64,000 nucleotides of DNA from Linyphia triangularis (GCA_963978545.1 OZ021721.1:41612785-41676784); one strand, 5' to 3'. Counted from the stretch's first letter, positions 33,534 through 45,385 are shown. A program made the numbers and translations. Notes: generated by a model from the sequence alone, not told the origin.

Positions 33534-33599
33534 ATCTTGATCTTTGCCTTTATTTTTAAAATGGTGGAATCGAGATTTGTTAATATTGTCTGTCGACAT
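33534..33599 (-). CDS. importin subunit alpha (KPNA3/4-like), first coding exon
   Basis: The minus strand encodes 22 codons from ATG at 33599: MSTDNINKSRFHHFKNKGKD then Gln-Asp. A perfect donor GTAAGT follows at 33533. The FKNKGKDQD end is the conserved start of the IBB domain of importin-alpha. It ends in phase 0, and the exon at 19234-19451 begins in phase 0 with E-MRRRRNE, matching the family. The intron between them is 14.1 kb. This exon is below ordinary ORF-length cut-offs. The ATG is the only in-frame start near the conserved block. Confidence 0.92.
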
Positions 33600-33910
33600 A
33601 CTTTTCGGATATATATGATTCTTACTAGTCAAGTATAAACAGCACGAAATTCTTGAGACAGAACGGGACTGCCAAATAATCAGTAATTAACCAGAATAAA
33701 AGCTTATTTAGATGATGAATACAAGTGAAGAAACCGACAAATCTAGCCGAGCCGAAAAACAATCAACCCAGAGCCCAGATGTCAGTCAGTTTTCAGTTAT
33801 TAAGTACAAAACATTTATTGGGGCTTTGAAACAGCTCACAATACACTGTTTCCAATGCGATCACGTGACAATGGTACCAATGAACAATATTGGTTGGAAC
33901 AAACATTTCT
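33600..33910 (-). promoter_or_regulatory. 5' UTR/possible promoter of the importin-alpha gene
   Basis: Upstream of the start codon on the minus strand there are a CACGTG E-box (in GATCACGTGAC, near 33861) and CCAAT motifs (CCAACCAATATTG near 33889 and GCATTGG near 33855). No clear TATA box sits at the right distance. An untranslated first exon further right is also possible. This is inference only. Confidence 0.3.
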
Positions 33911-34008
33911 CTCCTAACGTCTTCGAATATTGCAGGCCGACCAAACAGTATAGTGGTCTTCTCCTAGCTGTCTTCGAATATTGCAGGCCGACCAAACAGT
34001 ATAGTGGT
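33911..34008 (+). repeat. tandem duplication of target site plus SINE head
   Basis: Two near-identical units of 47 and 48 bases lie head to tail, each holding TCTTCGAATATTGCAGGCCG and ACCAAACAGTATAGTGGT. They differ at CTAACG/CTAGCTG. The second unit runs into the full SINE. The first therefore looks like a head-only SINE plus target site. Confidence 0.85.
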
Positions 34009-34171
34009 TAGCGTGCTAGCTTCTAGACCGCGAGGTTGCGGGTTCGAGTCCCGTGTAAGGCATAGGTGTTTGCAAATGTACGTTGGTTTGTCAAATTACG
34101 AATGTTTCGGCGCATTATAGCCCTCGTGTTGCTGACGGAGCCAGATAATCTAAAAACAACCAAACCAAAAA
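33984..34171 (+). mobile_element. tRNA-headed SINE, full length, copy 3
   Basis: Same family, head CAGGCCGACCAAACAGTATA, B box GGTTCGAGTCC, body ending GCCAGATAATCTAAAAACAA. The 10-bp duplication TCGAATATTG is at 33974-33983 and 34172-34181, and a third copy precedes it at 33923-33932. Confidence 0.92.
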
Positions 34172-34181
34172 TCGAATATTG

Positions 34182-37100
34182 TAGTTGTATAAGACTCAAA
34201 TTACTATCTTTCCAGAACAAAATTTCTGCAACTTTTTAACATAGTTAGATTTCGGTGCAGTTTTAACTTTCATAGATGGACCTCATGCAAAATAATATCA
34301 CAACTCTTTAATTCGCGACAGTTTTCCGCCAATTATAAGAAGAGCGAGGAAAATCAGGAAAAAAAGAATGACTTCTCGTAAGCTAGTCATTGCTCATAAG
34401 CTGTTTTTGCTATGCAAGAAAATATGAAGTTAATTGAATGTGCATCATATTGTTCCACTTTAGCTGATGTGTAATAGATTGCATCGGTTATTAACAGACG
34501 CTAATTAGTTTGGGGAAGAGTTGCTAAAACATCTATATGATGATCAAGGCCTATTCTAAGCAAAATTTGCGACTGCCCAAACTTCCCCCCTCCTTAAAAA
34601 ATAATAAAATTAGTAATAAAGTCGACCAGTGGTTTAAGCAGCATATGTTTGGGATGATGGTATTTTGGATGTTTTGAATTTAGTAATAACAAGCTGCGTG
34701 GCCCCGTGCTATTGGGGATCCGTTGAAGGACATCTATCAGTTGCGTGTTACATAAACTTTGAATTTCTCCGGAATAACTGTTGTTGGTAATCAGCTTCCA
34801 ATCTACTATGATAGGTGCATGGTTTTGTTAATTGTATTAGCGCGTTCGGTCATTGTCCAGTCGATGATGCCTTTGCAGTGGTGTTTCCCTAGCTCTCTTG
34901 GCGGCAGATGCTCTATACTTTGCATTTAAACATATTGATAGCATATTAATAAATGTCGAAATGATTTGAAAGTTTTCAGTGAATTTCAATAATTTTCGCC
35001 GAATCTACGATTGAGGCTACAAGTGATAAAATCAAATTGAGTCTAAATAATCCTTTGCTAATGCTAAATTCTCTGTATGTTTTGACTCACTCTCATCAAA
35101 TAAAGTTAAGTTCTTAATTTAGATTAATTCAGTAAGAAAAAATTGACAATTTAAAATTTTGTTAATATCGAAATAAAATTACCGATATTAGTTTTTATAC
35201 TTAAAAGAATTTTGTATAATTTTTTTAATATGTGCAAAACACCAGTAAGCATACTCAAAAAAATATGCCTGGGTGTCTATAGTGCAGAACTAGCCTCTAT
35301 TTTAAAAATAATCACGAAAATATGTTGTACCAAGTTCCTAATTTTTGTTTTAAAATAAGGCAAAATCTGAACTAAGAGAAAAATTAACAGGCATTGAAAC
35401 AATAGCGTTATCAACCAAATTGTTCGTCAACCGAAAATATCAACAAGTGGTATGGATATAACGCAATATTGGTCGTAGGTGTTTCACATAAAACGTCGCT
35501 CTTACATTTGATCTTGTAAAGGACACATCCTGGAAAAAATATATTATAGATTTATTAAGTTGACCAAAATTCGACTGAAAACATCCCATAACGGCTTGAA
35601 CGTATAGTGGTAAATTATGTTGGTAAACGAACTTTTAAATGTTAGATATATAATAACTGTAGTGTATAAGATATTTGCTGATAAAATACAAAGGAATTTA
35701 ATGAATTCATTTTGTTTAAATGTAATTAATGCTCATTAAATAAAAGCAAAATTTCAATACCCGCTGAGCACAATACATCTTTGACGACAACATAAAATGT
35801 AAACAAAAACAGGATGAATTTACAAAGTAGAAAACAAAATGCTGCATAAAAAAATAATGCTTTAAAACCGCAGATGCGCAGAAGTTGTCTACGGTATCGA
35901 CTGACAGTAAATATATGGAAATATTACAATAATATTCGAACTGCTTAACGGACAGACAATTGTAATACATAAAAATAATCAGAAAAATAAGAGAGACACA
36001 TTAAAATAACTTTTGGTTTTATTCTGATGTAATAAAAAAAATCATTGCCATTCCAAGGATTTTTTTTTCATGTCATTAAATTTTAATGAAAGCAACTTTT
36101 AATTGAATTTAAAAGTTGTTCTTTACAATCTCCATGTACTAAAGCTTCTATGTACCAAATTTCGTACCACTAGGTGCAAAACTGTGGATTTGTATACGGT
36201 TCAGACTTACAGGCAACTTTCAGTTTTATATATAGATGTGTTGTTCATCAAACGTAACCATTCAAGCATTCACCAATAACAAACCCTTGTCTTGTCAGAA
36301 AAGGTTTCTCTCGTGTTGGAAATGTGATAAATTCATCAAAAATTTCGCAGATTTCTTCCTATCAGACATTTTGACTAAGCGCTTTTGTTTAAAAAAAATG
36401 TCATAAATGTATATGGATTACAATTAACGAGTAAATACATTGAGTCATCCTCACTAAAACATTTTATCAGGTAGAAAATAGAAGGGCTAAGTGGTTGAAG
36501 GGAAAGAGATATGCATTAAAAATATTTTTTAAATATTACCTCGTAAAGGTTTTACCATTTGCGTTTTTTTTTTTAACAAACCTCTTTAATCAGTCAAAAT
36601 ACCTGTCGGTAAATATTTTATAGAGCTATGGTAAGTGTCTGAGAATTCAGCCAAATGTGTACAACATTCAGGTACTGTGAATTAAATCCCCTTCATCAAT
36701 TTAGATTTTGGTTCTTCCGAGTCCAATTTGATTGCTTAGGATTAGAGGTCCCAATGTGTGATTTCATTAAAAGTTGCACAAAAAGTTTATTTCTGTTTCC
36801 TCTTCTTACTCACAAGCGTTGCCAAATCCTTGATGCCTTGAGTTTAAAGACTTATATTCCCAATTAATAAAAGTTCAAGTTTTACTCATCAAGATGTCAA
36901 GCTTAGCTTTATACTTTATTTTTAAAAAAAGATTTGATGCACTGTTGATACTCTGTAGATACAATTATTTTTCTTGGTTTAGAGAATTCAAAATATCCAC
37001 GAGGACTTGTAACTTTAATAAAATGGATTGCGTTAAAATGCTAAAAATTATGCTTCATTTTTATTAATAAAACTCTTAGTTTCACGGTTGGTTAGTTTTT

Positions 37101-37591
37101 ACGCTCAGTTACCTTTTTTTCTTTTAAATAAAACTAATCCGGATAGGACCAATAACTGATGTTTAACTTAGATTCTGATCCACAGCGATCATCCACCCCT
37201 AACCCAGGATTCAAACGCGGTACCTTTGGCATGCGATATCACAGTGCTAACACTACAGCCATTAGGTGGTCCTCTAGTACGAGAATTAAATTTGTTAATT
37301 CAGCTGTGTTTCAAACTACAAAAAACTTGCAGCTTAAAAACTAAATACAATCTAATAATTTATCTTTGAATATAACAATAACTCGATTTTTTATACTTCA
37401 ATTCCGTATCCTGCTATATATCTCATATTTATTTAAAAATGGACATATTCATAGTGACGTTGCAAGATTTAATCGTACCAATTGTGAATATAGATTATTT
37501 ATGTGGCAAATATAATAAAAGATTGCCAGTCGCTTCAGTTAGCCACCTTTCCAGCAATTAAAAGCATCTCTTTTCGCCAATGCCAACTATT
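34182..37591. other. AT-rich flank, no gene recognised
   Basis: Open frames at 35716-35970 (minus), 36655-36867 and 37159-37344 are short and featureless. Apart from the tRNA-like piece near 37200, I see no coding or repeat structure. Unidentified 5' exons or promoters of the importin gene could lie here. Confidence 0.4.
37190..37270 (-). mobile_element. tRNA-like (SINE-type) remnant, second family
   Basis: On the minus strand, GGCTGTAGTGTTAGCACTGT resembles an A box and D arm, and GCGTTTGAATCCTGG resembles a B box, spaced about 40 bases apart. No closed cloverleaf or terminal duplications are visible, and it differs from the main SINE family. Confidence 0.4.
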
Positions 37592-37909
37592 TACAGTCCT
37601 GCACAAAAGCTTAGACACAGAGGCAATTCACGAAAAAGCAATAATATTCATTTATTTTTCACTAATTTTTTTCAAACATATATTCTTAGAGCCATAAGGA
37701 AAAAGTGTAGAGTAAACAATTTCTAGGAAAAATGAGATAAAATTGTCAAACGTCAACAAGTTGAAACTTAGCCAATCTTTCATGCCTCAAAAATATAGGC
37801 ACAAACGTAAGATTTATGCAAGTTCCTAAGAGGAAGTGATCTCATCATCAAAGGGGAATGTCTTTAAGTTGCTATAAAAGGTTTTAAGTAATTTTCACCG
37901 GTTCGAATG

Positions 37910-38286
37910 ATGCCTAAGTCTACGCATTTTCGTATGTAGAGATTTTAAGAATTTGGAAGTTAAAGGCCAGAGAAAAATCTATTTCTGATATTTCAATTGC
38001 ATTATATCGCTCCAAAAGAGGTATTTATATAGTTTAAGCACATGATGACCAATATCAACCAAAATTATGATCTAGAAGACCTCGAACGACCAGAAAACGG
38101 GATGATAGACAAATTATAAAACTGGCTTCAAATCAACATTACTCTGCAAATCAGATCAAAAATATAATTGCCATTAAAGTTTCACGGGAAACTGTAAGTA
38201 AAAAAATTGTGGAATGAAAGTTTCAAAAAAATCTAAAGTTAAACGCAATTCGCATTTGCAGTCTCATCACAAAGAAGCAAGACTGA
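37910..38286 (+). pseudogene. Tc1-like transposase, N-terminal half
   Basis: From ATG 37910 the mutated frames read MPKSTHFRM, the LEVKGQRK region, KHMMTN, PENG/DRQIIKLASNQHYSANQI and VSRETVSKKIVE, then ARLIWA at the break. This is the paired helix-turn-helix DNA-binding region of Tc1 transposases. Several stops and frame changes are present. It resumes at 41535 with QQHMSYSDEWLQVVFSD. Confidence 0.75.
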
Positions 38287-39049
38287 TTTGGGCGGGGCCA
38301 TCGTGAAATCTCTCTTTTCCCTTTTTAGTTGATCGGGCCAGACCATAGCTTTCGTGACGTCACAACTTCAACTCTCGCTAATACCATTTCAGATATGGAA
38401 GAATAGAGAGGGATGGGACTTTTTTTACAAAAATATTTCCTGTAAACTATTTTCCACCGTTACAGCATTGAAACATTAAGAATAACATATTCAAACATTT
38501 TTACTCACTTAAAAAATATAAATATGATGGTAATTAATAATATATTATTTTTACAGGTAAATTAAAATAGCAAGAAAAATGTCCTATCCCTTATGCGAGG
38601 GACGAATTGGACATGTTTTATAAAGCTAAAATTCACACATAATTTTTACAAATATGAAAAAGTTAATGTTTCACTTTTGTTCCTAAAGTTTATTATGAAA
38701 TTATAACATTTATTTAACCTAATATTAGAGACATCTTAATAAAAAAAATAGGTAGGGCAGTTACAAACTTTTGTTGATGCAACATGACAATTTTTTTTCC
38801 CTTACATACTTGGCTTGAATACTTTGTTCTATTTCTTATACAATTCAATTACCTGCTAATTAAATTTCTAATTCATAAAAATCTACACAATCGAACTTCT
38901 AATTCATAAATATTATTTATTGGGTCTACAAAATATTATTGTACGAGCAATCTTAAAATAATATAAAAATAAAGAGTACAAAGTTAGACCTTAAACAGCC
39001 AAAAAACAGATATTAAAATATGAATCTTAAAAATATTTGAAATCCCGAC

Positions 39050-39165
39050 TGAGTTTCTTCGTCAAGGGGCTTGAATCCAGTCTGGATTTTAATGGAGGCG
39101 TTTCTGAAATGCGACTGATATAATATATCAATCACATTCAAGCCCCTACGCATCCAGCCGGATAG
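39050..39165. repeat. imperfect inverted repeat
   Basis: TCAAGGGGCTTGAATCCAGTCTGGA near 39062 is roughly inverted as CACATTCAAGCCCCTACGCATCCAG near 39134, giving a potential hairpin. Function unknown. It lies just downstream, on the minus strand, of the Penelope-like fossil. Confidence 0.45.
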
Positions 39166-39419
39166 ACAAGAAGTCAAAAATATTCACAAATACTAAAACG
39201 AAACGTACCTTGTAAACCAAACTTAACAAAATAGCTGTCTTCCTAAGTTTAATGTCCACGTTGATTCGAGATGAACCCAGTCCAGCACCAAGAGTTTAAG
39301 TATTGAAAAACATAATTCCCAAAATTGCCCCGCATAAAACATTTAAAACTTCACTGTCATCTATGTTCCACGAAAAAATTAAAAAAAAATTTTAATGAAA
39401 TATTTAGACCAGTTTGGGC

Positions 39420-40230
39420 TGTTTAAATGGATTTCAATATCGCCCGAATAATGGAATCGGAAACCAAAGGAAAAAATTTCAAAAAGACGAAAATTCAAAA
39501 ATGTTTAATAAATCCATTTTTTCTCAAATTGTCCCTAAAAATTCCAAAAGCCAAATTAAAGTCCGTAGCATTATTGCAAATACTCTTAATTTTATTTAGT
39601 TGTGTATAATAAATATTTCTAAAAATCTTGAAATTTAAATTGCTATAAAATTCGAAAGACAAATAACTTCAAAATTAAAATCCTGTCTTCTGTCATAAAC
39701 ACCAATATTTACTGAATTATCTTGAAATTTAAATCGAGATACTGAGCGCTCTTGTAATTATTATTATTATTATTATTATTTTTTAAATCAAATCCTTCAA
39801 GTAAATCTCTATAATTTTGTCCAAATCATTAAAATTAAAAATAATTGTCATCAACATATCTAAAAGCTTCAATATTATTATATTCTAGAAATCTCCTTTC
39901 CAGTAAATAATAATCGGCAAAGTTGCTAGAAAAGCTATTTTCCCCTTAGGAATTCCTTTAGTTTGTCCATCAAAATTGTTTCCATTAAATAAATTATTTT
40001 CAAAACTACTAAATTAGCAAAACTCTAACAATTCTATCTTATTTAAATCAGTTTTAAGAAAATAATCAAAAATATCAGAGCAAGTATTAATTAAATCATT
40101 ATATGGTATACTGGTGAATAAATTCTCGAAATCAAATGTATGAACAAAAACTTAATTTTGTTATTATTAATAAAATCCAAAATCTCATTATTTTTAATCA
40201 AGAAATGATTTTCAAACATCTTTACCTTCT
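39420..40230 (-). pseudogene. Penelope-like element reverse transcriptase fossil
   Basis: Minus-strand frames give, in order, [37 protein letters not shown] (RT motif with the first catalytic Asp), NNFDGQTKGIPKGK (the GIPMGS block), EAFRYVDDN (active site), NSVNIGVYDRRQDFNFEVI, and far downstream an IHNxIKRVFAI-like block. This order is typical of Penelope-like RTs. It is broken by several frameshifts and stops and too short to be in the six-frame list. No GIY-YIG endonuclease was seen. Confidence 0.75.
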
Positions 40231-40250
40231 ATATATATATACCTTTACCT

Positions 40251-40537
<287 letters not shown>

Positions 40538-40542
40538 AGGTT

Positions 40543-41744
40543 TGGGAAGTTTGGCCGTTGAATCCAAATCCTCCCCAAACCATGACTGAACCACCACATT
40601 GACGTCGGCTAAACTGAGTTACAGGATATTTATGAAGATCAGGGGGGGGGGGGGGGCAGTAAAAGGAAAATCTTTCTGGACCATCTAGGCTCCATTTTTT
40701 CCATCACTGAAGACCACCTGTAGCCATTCGTCACTGTATGACATGTGCTGCTGAGCCCAAACGGGGCCATCGTGAAACCGCTCTTTCCCTCTTTTGTTGA
40801 TCGGGCCAGACCACAGCAATAGTTTTCGCAGATGACGTCACACTTTCAACTGCACCAGGCTTGATTCTTCCTTCAAGGATTTTTCGCCACCAAAAATGCA
40901 TTGCATAAAAATTCTTGCACATAATATAAAAGTTATTAACAGCTTTATCCACCACTGTAATAATCCAATTTGAATTATTACACTGGTGGATAAAACTACT
41001 AATAATTTTTGTATTATTTACAAGAGTTTTTGTAGAAATTTAATGTTTAATGATTATAAAGGAAATGATACTTATGTTAAAGTTCATTAGACCAAAACGG
41101 AATTGGATGACAGGATTTTGGCTTTTGCAAAAAAAAAAAATTTTTTTTAATTTTTTTTTTTGCAAAAGCCAAAATCCTGTCATCCAATTCCGTTTTGGTC
41201 TAATGAACTTTAACATAAGTATCATTTCCTTTATAATCATTAAACATTAAATTTCTACAAAAACTCTTGTAAATAATACAAAAATTATTAGTAGTTTTAT
41301 CCACCAGTGTAATAATTCAAATTGGATTATTACAGTGGTGGATAAAGCTGTTAATAACTTTTATATTATGTGCAAGAATTTTTATGCAATGCATTTTTGG
41401 TGGCGAAAAATCCTTGAAGGAAGAATCAAGCCTGGTGCAGTTGAAAGTGTGACGTCATCTGCGAAAACTATTGCTGTGGTCTGGCCCGATCAACAAAAGA
41501 GGGAAAGAGCGGTTTCACGATGGCCCCGTTTGGGCTCAGCAGCACATGTCATACAGTGACGAATGGCTACAGGTGGTCTTCAGTGATGGAAAAAATGGAG
41601 CCTAGATGGTCCAGAAAGATTTTCCTTTTACTGCCCCCCCCCCCCTGATCTTCATAAATATCCTGTAACTCAGTTTAGCCGACGCCAATGTGGAGGTTCA
41701 GTCATGGTTTGGGGAGGATTTGGATTCAACGGCCAAACTTCCCA
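40543..41744. repeat. 1.2-kb near-perfect palindrome (arms about 600 bases)
   Basis: The left arm is the inverse of the right arm from TGGGAAGTTTGGCCGTTG (40543) / CGGCCAAACTTCCCA (41744) to the A/T-run centre near 41145. Both arms encode the identical 74-codon frame (40731-40955 minus, 41335-41559 plus). Differences are few: two substitutions near 40600/41690 and a 15-G versus 12-C run. The arms contain part of the Tc1 transposase and the right end of the element at 38293-41528. The left arm abuts the (TA)n tract. Confidence 0.97.
40981..41309. mobile_element. self-complementary MITE at the palindrome centre
   Basis: CACTGGTGGATAAAACTACT at the left and its inverse at the right end are flanked by TA (40979-40980, 41310-41311), as in Tc1/mariner MITEs. 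The whole 329 bases are self-complementary around A12-T8-AA-T11. Just outside, CCACTGTA/TACAGTGG forms a second nested inverted pair. Confidence 0.7.
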
Positions 41745-42151
41745 GGCGTTGTTAAAGGGAAAACAAAACTCTGAGGCCTACCAGGCAACTCTAGAAAGTA
41801 ACTTACTACCATTTGATGAGCTTTTAAGTGGCTTTAACTGGAAATTTCAACGAGACAATGCCTCCATCCACACATTCAGGTCAAGAAAAAAATGGTTTAG
41901 AGCCAAAACAATCATGGTTCTCGATTGGCCGGCTAATAGTCTGGTCTGTAATTCTATCGAAAATGTACGGAAAATTCTTACAAAAATTGTATACCTTTGG
42001 AAAGCCGTATTCCACCATTTTTGAACTTAAAGAAGCTATTGAAAAGGCGTGGTATGGAATCCAGCCTGAAACCTTGCAAAAGCTTGTGCTTTTAATGAAA
42101 AACCGTGTTTTTTATTTGATAAAACATCGTGAAAGCTTAACTGATTGCTAA
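41535..42151 (+). pseudogene. Tc1-like transposase, C-terminal half (DD34E)
   Basis: QQHMSYSDEWLQVVFSDG carries the first Asp, [20 protein letters not shown] follows, then FQRDNASIH (second Asp) and, after 34 residues, the Glu of SIENVRKI. ELKEAIEKAWYGIQPETLQK ends it. An insertion of poly-C (41634-41645) and a frame break near 42000 separate the pieces. It continues the left half cut at 38286. Confidence 0.88.
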
Positions 42152-42401
42152 AACTTTTCGCTTGCTTATAAAATTTAAAAAAAAAAACTAGTTGTGCCTA
42201 AAGTAATGTGCAACGGATTTTGTCGTTTTTGTTATTTTTGAGACTAATTCGCTACGGATTTGTTTTTTGATTTTCAAATTTCTATTTAGAATGTAATATG
42301 AGCATATTATTAAGTGATATAAAGATTAAATCTTTAGTCTTAATACTATTTTATAAAACACCAATTTTGTGTTGTGTCTAAACTTTTGTGCCAGGACTGT
42401 A

Positions 42402-44719
42402 TTGCTGGTGGTCATTGCTGCTGAAAGCTTCCATTTTGGCCGTTTCGTTCCTCTCAATAACCTGTTGCCAGGTTGTCACTGGCTCTCTAAAAATACAGTG
42501 CAAAGATAAGAGAAAAAAAAGCTCCCTCAAGTTCAAACCACATTCCTGGGGCAGAGGGAGTAATGTTGACCTGAAATAGGGGAGCAGGATCGAGGGATAG
42601 TAGATTTATTGAGGAAGTTGAAAGAAAAAGAAGAGATTTTTTGCGAGTTTATTCGCGAATGTAGAAGGATGAATCTGTAAAACATGGTTATATTCTGTAA
42701 AAGACCCTCACCATGTTCTGTAATAATGTAAACGATTTTGTCACACCACGAAGTTTGCTGATTTCTTATCCAATGGTTTCTTGCTCTTGTTCAATGAAAA
42801 AACAAATTATAATCCCAGGGCTAGAACATTCAATTCACCCGAACCCTTAAGAGTTGTTAATAAACACGACTCGGAAATAGAGATTTATTATGAAAAAATT
42901 TTAGAAAGTTGCAAAATATCCTTAGAGTGATTATGATACATTTGCTAAGATATCGTTAGTCGAGATATGTTTAGACAAATTAAACGATTCTTCCTAAAAT
43001 GGAGAAGCATATAGCTACTGGTGATAAATAACAAACTTAATTTTAGCGAAAACCCCGTTTTGGGTAATTAGCATATAAAATTGAATACATTTATGACATT
43101 AAAGTTTCCTATAATTCAGGAATTTTTCTTAAAATTAATTCTTTTTGTGTCCTGAAATTATCTTATATTGAAGTTTATGAGTTAAATGGTCTATATAATG
43201 AATCTTTTTACGCTGTACTAGCATGCACATATGTATGCTATGATGGCCTTACTAAGATACAAGGCTCTAAAAGGTTTCAATGAAATAAACGTCGTTAAAT
43301 GAACAAATAAAGGAAATATAAAATACAATTAAATAGCCCTCATGCATATTAACACGTACAAAAGATATTATTTTAAAATAAAAAAGAAGCATTTGTCCTC
43401 ACACTGGAAAAAGAATTACTTAGAGACTAATAATATATTTCTAAATTGAAAAAAAAAATTGTACCCTCAAAAAGAATTTGTCTTCACTTCTTAAGAAAAA
43501 GAAAAATTTGAGAAAAACACAAAAGTAAAAATTTGATAAACATCTACATGTTGGGCTTAATAATGTAATGTCACAAAATCTCTATATATAAGAGTGTATT
43601 TGTCTAATTTAATGTGTTCTTTTTGTCATCATGTGTGTACGTTGTGTTTTTTATATAAGAAGCTAAAGATTTATTCCAACCTTGATGAAATGTGGTAAAC
43701 TTGATTTTCAAAAGAAGAGGCACATTTCTGACTACTTGACATTTCTAAAAACAACTCACTTTCTCTCCTTTTTAATTCCTTAAGACAAAATAATAGCTTG
43801 AGATCAATAATGAGATGAACTAATTTTTATTCTATAGTAATCTTGACTAATTCAGATTATCAGAAACACAATTTTATTTCACGTATTGTAATTACGGTGA
43901 TGAAATCGAAAAATATGGGTGAATGTTGGTATGATCATAATTTGATATCTTTTGAACCAATTTGAACCGGGTTGTTTTTTTAATAAGTTTCTTGACTAAT
44001 CTACTCTGTTGGGAAAACAATTTCATCTCGATGTTTTTCGGCTGATAATAGGAGATTAAGGGGAGAATGCTCATAACTTGCAATCGGCTGAACATTTTGA
44101 ACTGTCATCTGTGAAATTTTGATGAGTTGGTGAAAGAAAGTAGAAATCACAGAAAATTTAGAAAGGATAAAATAATTGGTTAACGGTTTTTTATTATTTT
44201 TATTTTTTACCACTGCCCAATTTCAGATTAACGACTGCCCATTTTCAATTTATGACGGTCCAAATGAGCCACGACTGCCCGTTAAAATAGGCCCTGATGA
44301 TGATTATAATACCAACTCCAGCTTCAAATCAATAGTCAAACATCTATCCAGAAATTGAAGTTTAAAGAACATTTTCAGTCGTAATCCTTCCCTCGTACTG
44401 ACTTCTTAACAATCTCCCCATCTGAGGCTCATATCTTGATAGGACGCCGGAGACACTACACAGCGTTGTATAATGATAGAAATGCCTTGTATTTTTAACC
44501 TAGCATATTAATAATTGAAAAAATAATTGGGATTAACATTTTTATAGGAGACATGCAAAATACGAATGTAAATTACAAAATCAAAACATAATACACGGCT
44601 ATCTTTTCATGCAATGAAATAAAAAAAAATACAGTTATTATGTTGCAAAATGATAGAACAAGTCTCAATTAGTACCTTGTAAATTAACCCTTTTGTATGG
44701 TAACTTAAAAAATTCAATT
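42402..44719. other. no gene recognised; worn repeat near 43580
   Basis: AT-rich with no convincing gene. At 43575-43725 the text CTCTATATATAAGAGTGTAT and TTCCAACCTTGATGAAATGT resembles dispersed arthropod repeats of uncertain class. Frames at 43892-44213 (minus) and 44176-44358 show no domain. Confidence 0.35.
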
Positions 44720-45330
44720 AGACATGCTTTCGTTTAGACATTCGAGTAAATCTGAGTTAATATTATCCCATTCTACTATAATGGAATCTTTCAATTCTTG
44801 AACACTTGCATATTGCCTTCCGTAGGCATATACTTCTTTACTTCGGATACTCCAGGCGTTCTGTATGGGATTCAAATCAGGAGAATAAGCTGGCCAATTT
44901 ATTACCTGTACTCCGTTATCCAGGAACCATTTCCAAGAAGAGTTGGCAACATGAATACTTCTTTGTCCTGTTGGAATCTCCTAATTTCTTATCCAAACGA
45001 CAGTAAATTGTCTTCTATCATGTCTTAGTAAACCTCAGCTTTTATTTGACCAGTGTGAACGCAAAATTTTCGTCCGCCCTGCACTTCCAAAAACAACCCA
45101 AACCATAATTGTTTTTCCCTCACATTTGTCTCTTAGAGAAAATATTTTCTTCATTTCGGATATCCCTCCAATAGAAGTAAATGTACGACCATCCTTCAGA
45201 ATTGTCTAGATTAAATTTTTTTTCATCACTGAAGACTACTTGAAGCCACTGTTCTTTCCAAATCAGATGTTCTATAGTCTATCGCATTCTTTTTTTGCTT
45301 GTGTAGCTCTGTAACTCTGGGCTGTGTTTT
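44720..45330 (-). pseudogene. Tc1/mariner transposase remnant
   Basis: Minus strand, C-terminal end: VINWPAYSPDLNPIQNAWSI with Gln in place of the catalytic Glu, then RQYASVQELKDSIIVEWDNI. Upstream: EQWLQVVFSDEKKFNL with the first Asp, then a Cys/Trp-rich part with a stop. Several frameshifts lie in between, and the middle Asp motif is only a decayed QQD-type region. It is related to, but distinct from, the transposase at 41535. Confidence 0.85.
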
Positions 45331-45385
45331 CTTTTCTTGTACACAAAATGTTCGTTCCGTCTAACCACTATTGATAATAAATAAT

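Noticed and set aside
33712..34011. 99-codon plus-strand frame next to importin exon 1
   Set aside because: It runs into the SINE head duplication and has no domain; the sequence is better explained as 5' flank plus SINE.
40543..41744. The palindrome as a pure assembly artefact
   Set aside because: The arms differ by two substitutions and a homopolymer length, which a folded read would not show. It is still not proven, so it is kept as a finding.
43575..43725. Helitron 5' end (TCTATATATAAG)
   Set aside because: The TC start is not followed by a recognisable Helitron 3' hairpin or CTRR end, and no Rep/helicase is present.
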